Below are positions 12,355-27,300 of a DNA stretch of 64,000 bases, in pieces. This DNA is from Dromaius novaehollandiae (Eukaryota > Chordata > Aves > Casuariiformes > Dromaiidae). A model generated the notes under the pieces. The model was not told the origin of the DNA. It saw only the letters and a list, made by a program, of their open reading frames with translations, and ran no database searches. The position numbers were made by a program, and so were the translations under genes. Position 1 is the first letter of the stretch. Each line of letters begins with the position of its first letter. Location: the NCBI RefSeq assembly GCF_036370855.1, contig NC_088101.1:70782559-70846558 (forward strand), read 5' to 3'.

Positions 12355-15300
12355 GTGGTGTTGGGAGTGGCTAACAGCACATTATAAAAAACTTAATTAT
12401 TTATATATAATTTTGCATAAGAAATCACATTTAAGCTGAATTTCTTCATTAACATCTATACAAGTGTAGTGACACTTAACTAAACAACAGTTAAGTCATT
12501 TTGTAATCACATACTGTCTGTGTATTTTTATGCATTTTAGTCAGTGTAGGTTAATCTGGATATTAAGCATATCTACAGGCCTCCACTATAAACTAAGAAA
12601 GAAAAGTAGTGCTTTGGGGATTGAATCTTTATTCATCTCCAAGTGCCTACACACCCTTACTCTCAATATATTTGTGAGAAAGAAACCATTTGGTCTGTCT
12701 CAAATTTTTAAAAAACACTTCTCATTTACAGTTTGAAGCTGTATGTCTCATATCAGAATTCATCCTGCAGTAAATACCAGGGCAATACTTACAAAGTATC
12801 AAAGACAGCCAACAGGGCCTTGCAAGCCACACTTCCAGCCTTTAAAGCAACTGGGAAAAGCTGCTTTATTCCACATAGGTTAAAGATCCATGCTTCCTAA
12901 GAGAAGTATCCTCTGTGTGCATTTAGCACATCATTTTAAATATCTGAATCCAGATAGATTCCTTGCCACAGAGAATTTGTAAAGTACATTTTAAATTTCA
13001 TACAACTTCACTGCAATTATTCTACAACTGGCTCCCATGTTTTTAAGAGAATTCATGACAGCAGCAAGACTGAATGACTGTTGACATTTCACTGATGCTG
13101 AAATAACATTAAGCATATAGTGGGAGCCAGGCTCTTCTCAGTGGTGTCCAGTGACAGGATGGGAGGCAACGGGCACAAACTGGAACAGAGGAAGTTCCAT
13201 CTGAACATAAGAAACAACCTTTTTACTGTGAGGGTGACTGAGCCCCGGAACAGGTCGCCTAAAGAGGTTATGGAGTCTCCATCCTTGGAGATGCTCAAAA
13301 GCATCTTGACACAGTCCAGAGCAACCTGCTGTAGGTGACCCTGCTTGAGCAGAGGGGTTGGACTAAATCTCTGGAGGTCCCTTCCAACCTCAACCATTCT
13401 GTGATTTATACTGCTCCAAAAGCTTCCACAAGAGAGACTATCTTTTAACAAATTAAATTTTAAAAAACTACAACATAGGATGAAGACTGAATTATTTTTA
13501 TGTGCATAGGTTTACAAAAACTAATAACTAATTCCTTTATTAAAAACAACTAGTATTACAGACAGAAAAGGCTAGGGCATACCTCTGCCAGCTTTGTTTC
13601 TGGTAGATTTCGATTTTGCAGTTGCTTTACTTTTAAATTCATTAACTGGAGTATGATCAGCTTCTTCATTATTTTCTGTTAATCACAGTAGTGCACAAAG
13701 AAATCATAGATGATCAACTTTTACTTTACCCAAAATACTGGTACTTAAAACTTTTGCTGTTATATAAAAAGCCATACAATCTCAAACCCACTTTTTCTGT
13801 AAATTAGATAAAGCTAGAAGGAAGCTTAAAATGTGATTCTAGCTATATCCCTACCCCAACATAGATAGATAAAATCTAAACTATCCTTTAGCCTCCTCTG
13901 AAAAATTCCAAGAATTCTAGGAAGTTTCTTTCTTGCACAATCTATGTTACTCCTAGAAAGCTTTTTTCCTAACACCTGATCTAGATCTCCTGTGCTGCAA
14001 CTGAAGGACAAAAAGTAATGGTTGTTTCCCTTTTTGCTTCACAGGTACCATATACATATTTGAAGAAGTAAACGTTCCTCTGCTTTCAGTGATCCCAAAT
14101 GTATGGGCAGCAGGGGAGGGAGAACATCATTTTTCTCCTACAGGATGCAAGGACGGTCTGCTTAAAAAGAGTGCTCAAAATTTCTTCTTCATTAGAAATT
14201 CAGACCAAAAAGTACTATTAGCTGTTAGCAGAAAACAGTTAAACTAGAAATAGGAAGTTGCGTTTTTGCATAAGCATGTCTCCAGTTCCCTATCCAATAA
14301 ATATTCAAACATATAAATATAGAAGATATACATAATTAAAATATTAGATACTTCCAGAAACAACACACTAAAGCTCTGAAATAATCCACTAGAAAAGAAA
14401 TAAATGCAAACAAAATAGTAGTCTTTGCTTAAGACAGTTGCATATCAAGATCTTTGCTTTAAGTAAGCCTAATCAAGTTTCATCTCATTGCTTTTCTACC
14501 AAAAACATTAGACTTCCTACGCCACCAACACAAAGTACGCTGCCAAGGCGTTTGAAACTGCGTAAGTTGTGCAGAAGGTGGACAGTCTTCCAGCTTCTTC
14601 CACTTCAAGCTCTTGAATAGCAATAAAAATAAATAGATAAGAACAATTCTGCCTCCAACAAATGAACTAGCAACAGGGAAAGGCACCAGTATCACACCCC
14701 AGACACTACAGATATCAACTACGTACTGCTATAATGGAACACAGTCTGCACGAAGCAGGCATAGCAACTTTGAGGTCCAAGAAAACACAAAGTACTTGAT
14801 TCTTTCTCTGAAATAGTAACTCACATTCTAAAAGGGAGTTTACAATCACTAGTATTTAGCAGACAGATGAATGCACCAAACTGCTACAGAAAGCCCACTT
14901 TAATATTGCCTTTGTTAAAAAGGAAGAATTGCAGGGGAGACCAAGTCTCAAAATACAACACTGGCTGTACTAGAGTATTATAGAAAATGAGATAACAGAG
15001 AAACTGATCAAAAACCAATAGAAAATGGAAGATACATCAGTATGAATATTTTAAAAAGCATGTATATTTAACAAATACTACCTTTTTCCCTTGTTTTCAA
15101 AAAGTAGATTCATTTAATAGAGAAAAACAAGACTTTTTTTTCACATAGATGTGCACAAGTCACCCACTTGTATATCTCCTACTAAATAACAGTTCTGCTG
15201 AATTACCTTCTTCATTTTGACTATTATTTTCAGTTAATGCAATGTCAGTTTCCTGTGTCCTTTCAGAGAAGCCCGTTTCCTCTGTCTTTTCAGAGTGGTC

Positions 15301-18300
15301 TTTGCCCATATTAGCATCTTTGCTTAAGTTTATCTTGATCTTCTCAATAGCTCTTTGGCACAATTTGTCTTTCACTTTCTGGGGAAGAGACATTTAAATG
15401 TTAAACATTGCTTATTTTTATAACTATTTCTGTTATCTATTAAGTTATTAATTGTATCATTCTTAGGGTAAATTTAGCTAATTCTGTGTGTCACATGAAG
15501 ATGATTACTCAGAATGAAAGGAGAAGCACTCTCTCCATCAACATCAGGCACTGAAACTCCCCCAAAAATTGTGAGAGACATGAAGAAACATTAAAAATAA
15601 AGTGACTGAACCTTTCCAGGCGAGTGCTGGAACATTCCTATTTCTAGATGATATGCTCAGAGTGGACTGGAATTCCTCTTGACATTACTACATGGCACTG
15701 TCTTCATCTGTCCCACTTCCAAATTTTACCGTAACCTCCATATTAATAAAAGCAGCAACAATGTAAAACTTTCCATCAGTCTTGTAATCCCTTCCCAGTT
15801 CATCTCAAACAAAGCATTTTTTTCCTGTTGCCCAATGATCTTAAAGGTAAGTTTAGGCGTAAACATTTTGGCTGTTAATTATCAACGAAAGATAAGCCAT
15901 CCAGGCTGTAAAGGCCTTAATATTGAATGTAAAAAAATAAACTACACCACAGCTATCAAAACAACCTATTGTATTCAATCGTATCAAGTTGCACACACTG
16001 TTTCAAGCTATTTTTATTATCTGTGATAGCTGAAATATTTAAATTATACAATGAACTCAGCTCAGATTTTTGTAAATACCTCATCAAAAATGAATTTTCA
16101 ATAAAGACTTGCTAACAGAGATATTCTGGTCATATTATCACAGTAAACAAAAGGCACGTTGGTTTTTAGCATATCAGAATATTAGACTGCTAGTGATTAA
16201 AATAGTAGCAGCCATGTTATTTATGTACTACCTCTAGAATCTCATCCAGCAGAAGCAGAAGATTCTCTGTGGAACAATTACTGAGTTCTAATGAATTTAA
16301 AGCTCTTGCATAAATACGAACATCTGGTGCAGTTGGGTCCATCAAAATTTCATTGCAAATTTTCATTGCCAAACTATCATGCACTGTTAAGTCCTATAAA
16401 GGAAAGAAATCAGATATTTCTGAAATTTAGTTGGAAGTTATTTACAAAAGACAACAAGATCATTCTGATTTAAGCAGCTAATGAATAATTTTACACAGTA
16501 AATACTTTCTTAATATGCAGTATTTTGAGTACATGTACTATCTGATCTTTATACTTTCCCCATTAAAGATAATTAGGGCTGGTGCAAGTTCCTACTAGCA
16601 TTATGTAACTACAACAGGGAATGGAAGTAGGGAGAGAAAAATTACAGTGAAAGATTTTGTTCCCTGTACTGTCACTTGCTTAGTCCATGGACACATGCAG
16701 GCTATGTGAGGGGCCCAGACAACCAGCTGGTGGTAAGTGAAGGGGGTCAATTCTTAATCTCTAGACACAAACCAAGTGCCTTCCTCCACTTCAACCCATT
16801 GCTATATACCTGATACTCTTGGGACTTTTTGGCCTGAGGTTTGAGTCCACTTGGTCTGCTCAGGTCCACTAACAGTTCAGAAACATTACTGGTATCTATT
16901 TCAGCCAAAGGTGAAGTGGCAGGAGCATTTAACAATGTTCGCAGAGTTGGAAGATAAGCTTCCTCAAAGCATTCCTGGTTAGACCTGTTTCAATTAAGTC
17001 ACAGATTAGTAGCATAATGAGACAAAATTAAAGTTTAATTCACCCCTAAATTTTTTCTTCTACAATGAAATTTCACAGACCCATTACAATACATTTAAGC
17101 TACCAATCAAAGCAGAGTGAACAGCCAACCTTATCAAAGACAGCCAGCAGGATCAAGATATCATCAAGACTGCATCATAAAACCGACTTCCTTCAGCTTT
17201 AGCTCATGGCCATTTCAAGCAAGTTTTAAGTAACGCTTCCTACCTCAGAACAGCTTGAAAGTTCATTCTTACTACTGGAAAAATCTAACTAATATATATA
17301 GGCAAGGGACAGAAACACACTTTCATACATCTATTTTTCTCCTGCTCATTCCTTCTTTCTGCTAGTATCTTTCTTCAGGGATACTTCTTCCTATGTAAGA
17401 AAGTAAGGAAGCCTGGCAAAAAAAACTGTGGCAGCTAACAAGACTTTGGAAAAAATACTTGTGCTTTCTTTTCTTCAAAAAGTTAAATACTCCTGCCAAG
17501 CAAGCCTAAAAATCATGTTGCACTTAAAAGATTCTGCAGCAAGTTATGTAAAGGTGTAGTTCCACAAGATGGGTCAAAACAATTTAACAGGTAACTACTG
17601 GCAAAAGAACAAGGTTTCACTTTACCAAATAGTACCTTGTACTGACTTTGGCACTTATTAGCCTGTTTGAACCAATTTAACTACAGGAGAAGACTAATAA
17701 AGTAAAAAAGAATTAAGAGGAAAAAAAACACACAGATACTGCTGGGTAGATGAGCCGAATCAGCTGACTGAAAGACCTTTTGAGCACTATGACTGGGGCA
17801 AGAAAGAGCAGAAGCAAGAGCTCTCCCTTTCTGCAGGTTTAAGCAGAATTTAAGCATATTCAGATTTCCTGCAAATTAAAAAAAAATCCAATAGCATATA
17901 GGCGCAAGGCAGATTAAGTTTTAGGTTTTAGGCCCCTGAGGTTGTCTGAGAGATTACTACTCAAAAAAAAAAAAAAAAAAAAAAAGAAACAAAAAAACCA
18001 CACACAACCAAAAAACACACAAAAACACAAAACCAACTATGAATAAGAATTGACCACTGGTTATAGCATCCTGTCCCTGTTATTGATGTGCCATGCCATT
18101 CTATTGGCATGACAAAATACCAAATATAGAAGTCAGCATCAACATTTGTTTCTCATACGAAGTTCAAATGTTTCATTTCAAAAAGTAACCCTCTTAACTA
18201 TAACTATGATCAGCCATAGAGTTTAACAGAGCAATACCCAGAAAACATAAACCGAATCAGTAAGGTTGGTGAGAAGTTCATACCAAAATCAGACATCAAC

Positions 18301-21300
18301 CTCAACAGAAACTGATTACCCAAATTTTCCTTTTCTAAATGGCAACTTTGCAGACAGCTCTGAATCAGCTGCCATACAAAGTAATAATTCTCTTTCGAAA
18401 ATACATTATTGGTAACTGAAGATACTCTGTGATGCATCTTACTGTGAACTATTTGTGATCCAAAATGCAGATAATGTTCAAGACTGAAGACTAACGAGGT
18501 TTCTTAACTAAACAACGATTCTGAATTAGTCAGCCAGACTAAGATTTAGGATTTTTTCCCCCTATTGATATTTCCACTTTTTTTCTTAAAGCATACTGTG
18601 CTTTCCTTTTCAAGTAAAAGGACAGAAGATTTTCTGTGAGGTGCCAGAAGAAATTGCTCCTCTTGCAAATGACTTTGAAATACGCAGAATTACTCTAGGG
18701 AGTCTTGGTAAAAGCTTAAGGTCATTATTGAATATCAGAGAGGCTGGAAGCATATTAAATTAGGTTTTCGCCTAATTTTCAACAGAATTTAAATAGGGAA
18801 GAAAACACTCTGGAAGAGACCTGTTTTTTTTCCTATTGCTTCTTTGACAACAGCAAAGACATTTTTCAGACTAACTCCCCTTTGAACTACTACTCTTGCT
18901 GTGGCAGTTTATAGGCCGTAAAAATTAAAAAAGAAATTATTTTGAAAAATAGATAAGGGATCACATAATATTCTTAAGTTAAAACTTAGCCATAAAAAGC
19001 AGAAAACGAACAGCAAGTTCAAATTGGCCAACACCACTAGCAGCAGCTCAAAGATAAGTCAAACTTTTTTTAAGCAAGCGAAAGGAGAATTGCTATTTAC
19101 ACTGCTGCCTGCTTACATAAATCCTCTACTTCCTCTGTCCACTCCCAAAACAAACAGGAGAATTTGAATCTGATATGAATTTAGTTTGGAGTATTCTTTG
19201 GTTTTAAAGAAGAACAGCCTAACTGCTTCTTTTATTTCTGCTTGGCACTATTTCCTTTTGAAGCATTACTGCTAGCTCCTCTTCAGGGAGGCTTCCAAGT
19301 TTAGCTGTAGTGCTCAATAGCGTAAGTAAAGCCTATCTTTTAAATTTGTTTTTAATACCTCGAGGAAAAGTTTCAATCATAGGTGTAAGAGAGAAGAAAA
19401 ATGGAGTGCCACAAAGGTAAAACAGTATTGGGCAATTTTCAGAATATTCATAGGTTGAGTTTATGCACATTCAGAAGTAATATGCACAGGAGACTGAATT
19501 AGACCTTTAAATCTAAATGGATGAATCTGAAGATCAAAGAGGGTTAAGAGCTAAATAAATGGCTAGGAGCTTAATAAAGGACATGGGAATTGTAGCTGCT
19601 GAACCCCAGGGAATAAGCCGAATGACTATTAGTCAAGTCTTCAGGTTTGGTACCCTCAAGTTCAAAAATCCCAGACTTTCTTTTGTTACTGTCCTGCAAT
19701 AAAACCATTTCCACTTTGTATATGACTGAAAAAGGTTCCTAAAGCTGCCAGTCCAGTGTATGTCTTTACATAACATTTTACAGAGTCCATACCTATTTGC
19801 ATAAGCAAATAAAGGGAAGAAAACTCCCAGACAATGTCTAAGCCGAGTATCCTCTTCAGTGACAGGATTATACCACAACAAAACAAGACGAGAAAGAAGC
19901 TTGGCACTAATTAGCCTCCCAGAGAACATCAATTTGGCTATGCCTTCTGCAGCTTCTGTCCGAAGTTCTGAAAACTAGAAAGAAGAGTTGATCATATATA
20001 CAACAAACACCACATTTTTCACTAATACATTGTAATAGTCTACATCCTATTTTGCCAGTCACCTCTGTACATTTACATATTTGCACCTGCACAGATTTCA
20101 AAGCTGACCTAAGAATAACGTTGGTCTTTATCAGTGACAAAGTTGTGGTAATTTTCTAGGGCAGTTATTTTAACATTAGTTCATTCATCTCACTTACGCA
20201 TCCTTTAATGTTTAATTGCAACGTGATCCAACAGAAAACCTTAAAGAAAAGAAAAAGTATTTCTTACCTCACTGTCTAAGAAACCAGAAAGAAGCTGTAG
20301 CAGACTGTGAATCGTAGCAGTCTCTTCTTCCTCTATTGTTCTAGTTTCTTCCTCGCAATTTTCAGTTGTAATCTGTACATCTTCACTTGGAGACTCATTG
20401 CTTCTTCTGGTTTTGAATGGTTCAATCCCAAACAACATTAGCTGATCAAAGATTGCTTTTAAAGCACTTAGCTTAACCTTGATATCATCTATTTGTAAAA
20501 CCTAGGTTTAATAAGGAAAATACAGGCAGAAGGTATTATGTAAATTTAAAGAAGCACTCTTACATTCCTAATTTCCTTGTCTTGGTAACATTTTATATAA
20601 AAAAAAAAAAAAGAGAGAAAGTTAACTTCTGATGGTGGCAGTTCCTTCATCCATCTGCCTATGCTGCTGTACAAGGGAAGTAGAAAGTGGAGTGGGTGGT
20701 TAAGTATGTGTGCACGCATGTGTGGAAGAGATGTAGTCTTATTGTGTTAACTTCTAAAGAGACATAATAGCACAAACAGGAAAAAAAAAATTGTTTGATT
20801 ACAGTAACTCCATAATGCTAAGCACTACACAAAAAACATGGTAAGACACCTGCTCTGAAATACTGTATTGCTTACTTAGAGAACAGTATGCAGAAAGACA
20901 AGATGGTATAATAAATGCAATGGTGCATATGTTACTATATATATATTTCAAATTAACATTCAAATAAAGCCAGACATAGTGGGTTAGTCTAGGGATCTAT
21001 TTAGCCCCACATCCTGTTTTAGCAGTGGCCAACACAAAGAATATGGGTTTGGGTATCCACAGAACCTAATTGCTTAAGTCTCACTGTTTCCTAAAACATC
21101 AGTCCTTCCTAAGCAAACAGACTGGCTTTTAACAAGATATACTCATTATGCAAATTAGAAACAATACTGCTTGCTAACTTCCTAGGAACCAGAAGTTCTG
21201 CCACTTTGGTGACTGAAGGCTTTATCATCTTGTCTGAGCCAAGTATGCCATCTCAATACCTTTTCCAAATCTCACCCTTTCTGGAAGTCAGTTACACACC

Positions 21301-24300
21301 TGCTGTCCCTTGTGTATCAGTTCTCTTGAGCACCTCAACCAGTGTCCCATATACACACGCACATACACAAGCTCTTAAAGCATGGTGACCACATACACTT
21401 CCCTCAAAGCCAGGGTTAGAGAAGTTAATGATAATGCCATCTTTTATATAATTAGCTCAGCATCAGAACATTTACCACAAAGATGGGAGATTATGCCATC
21501 ATCAGTTTGATGTGAGCCCAGCCAACATCTTCCATATCTCTGGACAGCAACCTAACTACTGAAAGTTGGCTAATCCAGGAAATAATTTTTTCTGCTCATC
21601 CTTCAGCAATTGGGCCCTAGCATAACCAGAAATGCAATATTCAGGAGACAACACTGTAAATATGAAACCCATCGTATAGGGACATGAACTCTGGGGAGAA
21701 AAAGAGTGCTTATCTCAGAAAATTAAAAAAAAAAAGTTTTAAATCCACTAACAGATGTTTGACCATACTATACTATACTATCAGCGAGATTTCTTTTGCT
21801 GGTTTGGATACTGCCTTATCCTCCAATTAAACAATTGGTAACTACTTCATACAGAATTAATAATGCAGAAATTAACTCATACACTCAGATTGCAGGTAAG
21901 TATGTAACAGAAATGGAGTGGGGGGAAAAAGTCACTACTTTTAGTTTGGTTTCCCAAGAAAGCAAGGCTTACAGAATCCTACAGCCTCTCTTTTCTACAT
22001 GGCAATAACTTAAGTGTTTGACTGACTTCAGTCAAATCTGAAAAGGGAAAAGAGATCTTAAGGATAGAGTTCCTACAAACTTTCAAGAAAACACGTGATC
22101 TTACATAAGGAAAGGCATGCTACTACCAGGATGCAGTATAAGCTTGATTAATAGACATCAGAAAAAACCTACATGAGATTACACCCTCCAGAACTAGATC
22201 TACAGGATACAAGGCATCATTGGTTCTCAGGTAACGTAACTATATAAGATAACTTACTATAGATACAAAACTAGTTTTATTTGCTAGGTAACAGGGACCA
22301 CCATTCCATTTCTCTGTCGTTTTTACCTGTAACAGCAATGCAAGGTGTTGTCGGGCAAATTCTTTGGTCTGAAGGGCACAGCAACCCAAACACAGAACTG
22401 CCATGTTTCTCACAGCCGGATGGACATTAGTTATTCCAGGCAGTATCTGAAAACAATTTTAGACTTTACAGTTGAAATACATAAGTTTAAAATATTGACT
22501 ATACTGTGTAAATGTGCTTACCCTGAAACTAAAAATAATTTAGTTAGATATGGGATTGTACCGTGGCAACTACTGCATACTCTGCTTATCTAGATATAAA
22601 ACAGAAACAGATTTTGAGTATCTTGATTAAAATTAGCAATAAAATAATGGCCAAATCGCATGAGTGTATTGCCCTGCATTTGTTTTTAATATTTAAACTC
22701 AGAACATTTGTTTTCAAACAGAATTGAGCTGAACATTCATTGTGAACTAAAAAACAAACCTACATATTTCTTCATAAAAATATTATCATTCTTGCAAATA
22801 AACAATATCCAGTTCCAAGTTGCAAAATACAGAAGCAACTTAACTCTCATGTACTTGGAATAGTTTTGAGAAGACAATGGTACAAATGCACACAAAAGAA
22901 GAGCCAGGCTAGAGAGAGGATGAATGCTATGCCAAGATCACATTATACTTGAACTCTCTAGTGAATGTGAAAGTTAAACAAATAAAATGACCCAAAACAT
23001 ATTATAAGTGAAAATCCAGCAGGAACAAGAATGTGGAAAGAGGATGTTGGAGAAAGAAAAAGGGGGAGATGACAACAAAGGTAAAAAATAAAGAAACACC
23101 CAATTAAATAGAGGTTTTGGGGGGATATATCAATACTAATTATGATTTCTTAGAATAGCATTCAGAAAGAAATCAGGAGTGGTTCCACAATATTTAAGGA
23201 AGTCAAGTCGGTTTTGCAATTTCTTTCCAGTTTGAATTCAAAGAATGTGCATACGGAGTCAAATCATCTAGCTCATTGTCCTGTTATCAACAGAGGTCAA
23301 AACTAAATTCTTTCAGAGTATTACATAAACAGATCAAGTTTATACTTCCCAGCAATTCTTGCTGATGTCCCAACAATTTGCAGCTGAGACACATCAGAGA
23401 TGGGAGTTTGCTCCTACCTACCCAATTACTCCACGAGATTTATTCTTCTTGAACTTGTTCAGTCTTCTATAAAATTTGTGCAAATATCCTGTGGCAAGGA
23501 AGTCCACATATTACATATTTTGTGAAGAATCACCTCATATTATTTGCTTTGAGCTTGCCACTTGCTGTCTTCATTGGATGTCTCTAATACTTATAGAACA
23601 CCATGATCAGCCAATCCTTATTCACTTTCTCTAAGCCACTCATGTCTCAAATGACAAGTGTTTTGTAGATCTCTATCATATCCTAAAGTCCTCTTCTCCA
23701 GGTTACAAAGAGATAGCCCATTTACTTCATCTAGAAGCTGTTCCATACCTTTACGATCCTTGCTGCCCTTCTCTAAACCACTTCCAGTTTTAACATATTC
23801 TTTCTAGATAGATGGGATAAGAATTGCACACGCTATTCAGATGTGGGTGCACCATGCATTCATACAGTGGCACACTGCTTTTTTCCATTTTGTTCTCTGT
23901 TACCTACCCAGGAGAGAGTTTAAATTGTCTTGAAGCAGCACAGTCAGTGACAGTTAAGAGCCTGTGATACTTAGAAACATTCATCTTGAAATTCCATGCT
24001 CTTCAGTACTAAAACTGAGAAGTATAGTTAGTAGACGATAAGAGGCCTACATTGTCACTGCCTTGATTTTGCAATCCAGAAACCATTTTAGTCTTCAAGA
24101 GAGAGAAAAAAACACTGTACAACAAAGCACCTTTGCTTGTACTAAAAAGAGATGAAAGAAAGGTCTTCATGAGCTCCAGTCTCTTCCAGATGAAGAGTTT
24201 TTGGTTAGCTCTAAAAACAAAACAAAAACACATTGAAAAAAAAAAAACCAACTTGAAATAGATCTAATAGCTTCAGCTAAAAGAAAATCCAAGTAATAAA

Positions 24301-27300
24301 AGTACCAGAAAGGGCAGTGAGCAGATACCCAACCATTGCATTTAGCGCAGTGCAACTCAGCACTGTCAAACATTGTCATACATTAGTCAAACATTTACAT
24401 TCCAGTATTATTTTGGTATCTCTCTGCAGCAGTTCTGGGATAGGTTCTGAGCTCAGGATAATGTATCGACTGCATGTCCAAGCCACTAGGTTCTGGGAAA
24501 GCTTAAAAGTTCCATGGCAGCACCACAGATACAGCAAAATGGTTCTGAAATAATCACAAACTGCCCTACCAGCAGCTCAGCACCAGCTATGCTATACCCA
24601 TCTTTATTATAAGTAAAATAGTGTTTACTACTACATACCAGAGATTCAATTATTTCATTCATGGTTGGACCAATTCCTTTAGAAAGGGACATCACCTTGA
24701 GAAGCTCATAACACATCATCAGACACTTCAACAGTGTTTCAGGATCATTCTTCAAGGAGGATCAGGGAAAAGAGAAAGAGGTCATTATTACAATTCCCTG
24801 CCCAAATAAACCTACTAAAATATATTATCTGTCCACTACGCATTTGCTATGAAAGAATGTTAAACAAAATCCACTCATAAGCAATTGATGAAAAGAGATT
24901 CAAATTCATCTTCCCAGTTAGTTAAGGTTAAAAGCAGTAAGGGTAAAACCTTTTTGTAATTCCTTAGGTATTCAAGGACAAAAGCATGGTATAACTGCAA
25001 TGCATTTTTGCTAGAGCACAGCAACACCTTCTACACACACGGAAGGAAAACACTAACAACATAAATGTCCATTTTCAACTTTAAAAATGTAGATGATATG
25101 AAGCCAAATTACACTTTCTTTTAAAACAATGAATAAACATCAAACCACAACAAGCACTTGCCAATAGAGAAAGGGAAAAAAAGAGACCTTCTCAACACGC
25201 ATTTCTTTAATTTCAGGTTGCTCTCCTTCTTTTATCAGGTCATTTTTTATGTGTTCCAACTCAGTTATTTTCTCCTTTAATATTGATGCTTGATTAAAAT
25301 CCTGCAGAGTAATGCATTCTTCCAAAGCTTCTTTTGCTTCAAAAATTTTCACTTTAATTTCAGCCAACTAAAATATAAAATACAAAGAAAATGAAAATTG
25401 CAACATTATAACCTACTTAGTATTAGCTAACAATACAATATTGACACTAGACAATAATATACCACTATAAAAAACTCTTATTTGCTAGATATGTTTAAGA
25501 AACAGGATGACAGCTATTTTTCTTCAATTAACTAAAATTTGCTCACCTTAAGCTGTCGCTTTCTTATTTCAGCAACATCAACAGGCTGGTCAACAGTAAC
25601 AATTGGCTCACGAACTTCTGAGACAATTTCTGCAATCTATTGTTACAAACAGAAAGTTACTGCCATTAATTTCAGTTTAAAATGTCAGATCTTAAACACT
25701 ATTTAACTTTTTCAGGTTTAAAATACCATCTTTCTGAAGCACTGAACATCTGTGCAGTTTTCCTCAACATTCAAGTCACTGCAATAAATCCTCAAAGAAT
25801 AAGACCACTACTTGAAAGTACACAGTTTAACTATGAAAGTCTAGTGTCTTCTATTCTTTAGCAAGGCAAGCGGGAGGAAAAAGGGAGGAAAAAGGGAGGA
25901 AAAAGGGAGGAAAAAGGGAGGAAAAAGGGAGGAAAAAGGGAGGAAAAAGGGAGGAAAAAGGGAGGAAAAAGGGAGGAAAAAGGGAGGAAAAAGGGAGGAA
26001 AAAGGGAGGAAAAAGGGAGGAAAAAGGGAGGAAAAAGGGAGGAAAAAGGGAGGAAAAAGGGAGGAAAAAGGGAGGAAAAAGGGAGGAAAAAGGGAGGAAA
26101 AAGGGAGGAAAAAGGGAGGAAAAAGGGAGGAAAAAGGGAGGAAAAAGGGAGGAAAAAGGGAGGAAAAAGGGAGGAAAAAGGGAGGAAAAAGGGAGGAAAA
26201 AGGGAGGAAAAAGGGAGGAAAAAGGGAGGAAAAAGGGAGGAAAAAGGGAGGAAAAAGGGAGGAAAAAGGGAGGAAAAAGGGAGGAAAAAGGGAGGAAAAA
26301 GGGAGGAAAAAGGGAGGAAAAAGGGAGGAAAAAGGGAGGAAAAAGGGAGGAAAAAGGGAGGAAAAAGGGAGGAAAAAGGGAGGAAAAAGGGAGGAAAAAG
26401 GGAGGAAAAAGGGAGGAAAAAGGGAGGAAAAAGGGAGGAAAAAGGGAGGAAAAAGGGAGGAAAAAGGGAGGAAAAAGGGAGGAAAAAGGGAGGAAAAAGG
26501 GAGGAAAAAGGGAGGAAAAAGGGAGGAAAAAGGGAGGAAAAAGGGAGGAAAAAGGGAGGAAAAAGGGAGGAAAAAGGGAGGAAAAAGGGAGGAAAAAGGG
26601 AGGAAAAAGGGAGGAAAAAGGGAGGAAAAAGGGAGGAAAAAGGGAGGAAAAAGGGAGGAAAAAGGGAGGAAAAAGGGAGGAAAAAGGGAGGAAAAAGGGA
26701 GGAAAAAGGGAGGAAAAAGGGAGGAAAAAGGGAGGAAAAAGGGAGGAAAAAGGGAGGAAAAAGGGAGGAAAAAGGGAGGAAAAAGGGAGGAAAAAGGGAG
26801 GAAAAAGGGAGGAAAAAGGGAGGAAAAAGGGAGGAAAAAGGGAGGAAAAAGGGAGGAAAAAGGGAGGAAAAAGGGAGGAAAAAGGGAGGAAAAAGGGAGG
26901 AAAAAGGGAGGAAAAAGGGAGGAAAAAGGGAGGAAAAAGGGAGGAAAAAGGGAGGAAAAAGGGAGGAAAAAGGGAGGAAAAAGGGAGGAAAAAGGGAGGA
27001 AAAAGGGAGGAAAAAGGGAGGAAAAAGGGAGGAAAAAGGGAGGAAAAAGGGAGGAAAAAGGGAAAAAATGACGACTGCAGATCCATGAGTAAGTTGAGCA
27101 ATTTCCATGCAGAAGTGCAACTTGTCAGTTCACAAAGTACTGCCTCCTCTAGGTCTGAACACATGCTTTAGAAAGAAAGACTGGTAAAAAGAGTACTGTC
27201 TTTCATCTTCTACTACTTAAGTCAAAATAGAACTAACAACATTGTAATTTAAAGGCCTATAAATCACCATATGTAATATAAAGAGCCATGTGACTGGTAA

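Noticed and set aside
13089-13451. 120-codon minus-strand frame
   Set aside because: Lies over the CR1 3' end and is antisense repeat sequence.
25872-27059. CRISPR-like array
   Set aside because: The repeats are contiguous with no spacers, in a vertebrate intron.
25851-27164. Minus-strand open frames of 437 and 420 codons made of an 11-residue Phe/Pro/Ser/Leu repeat
   Set aside because: They are the stop-free translation of the 11-bp array inside NCAPG intron 9. Two frames are open at once and there is no splice or start support.
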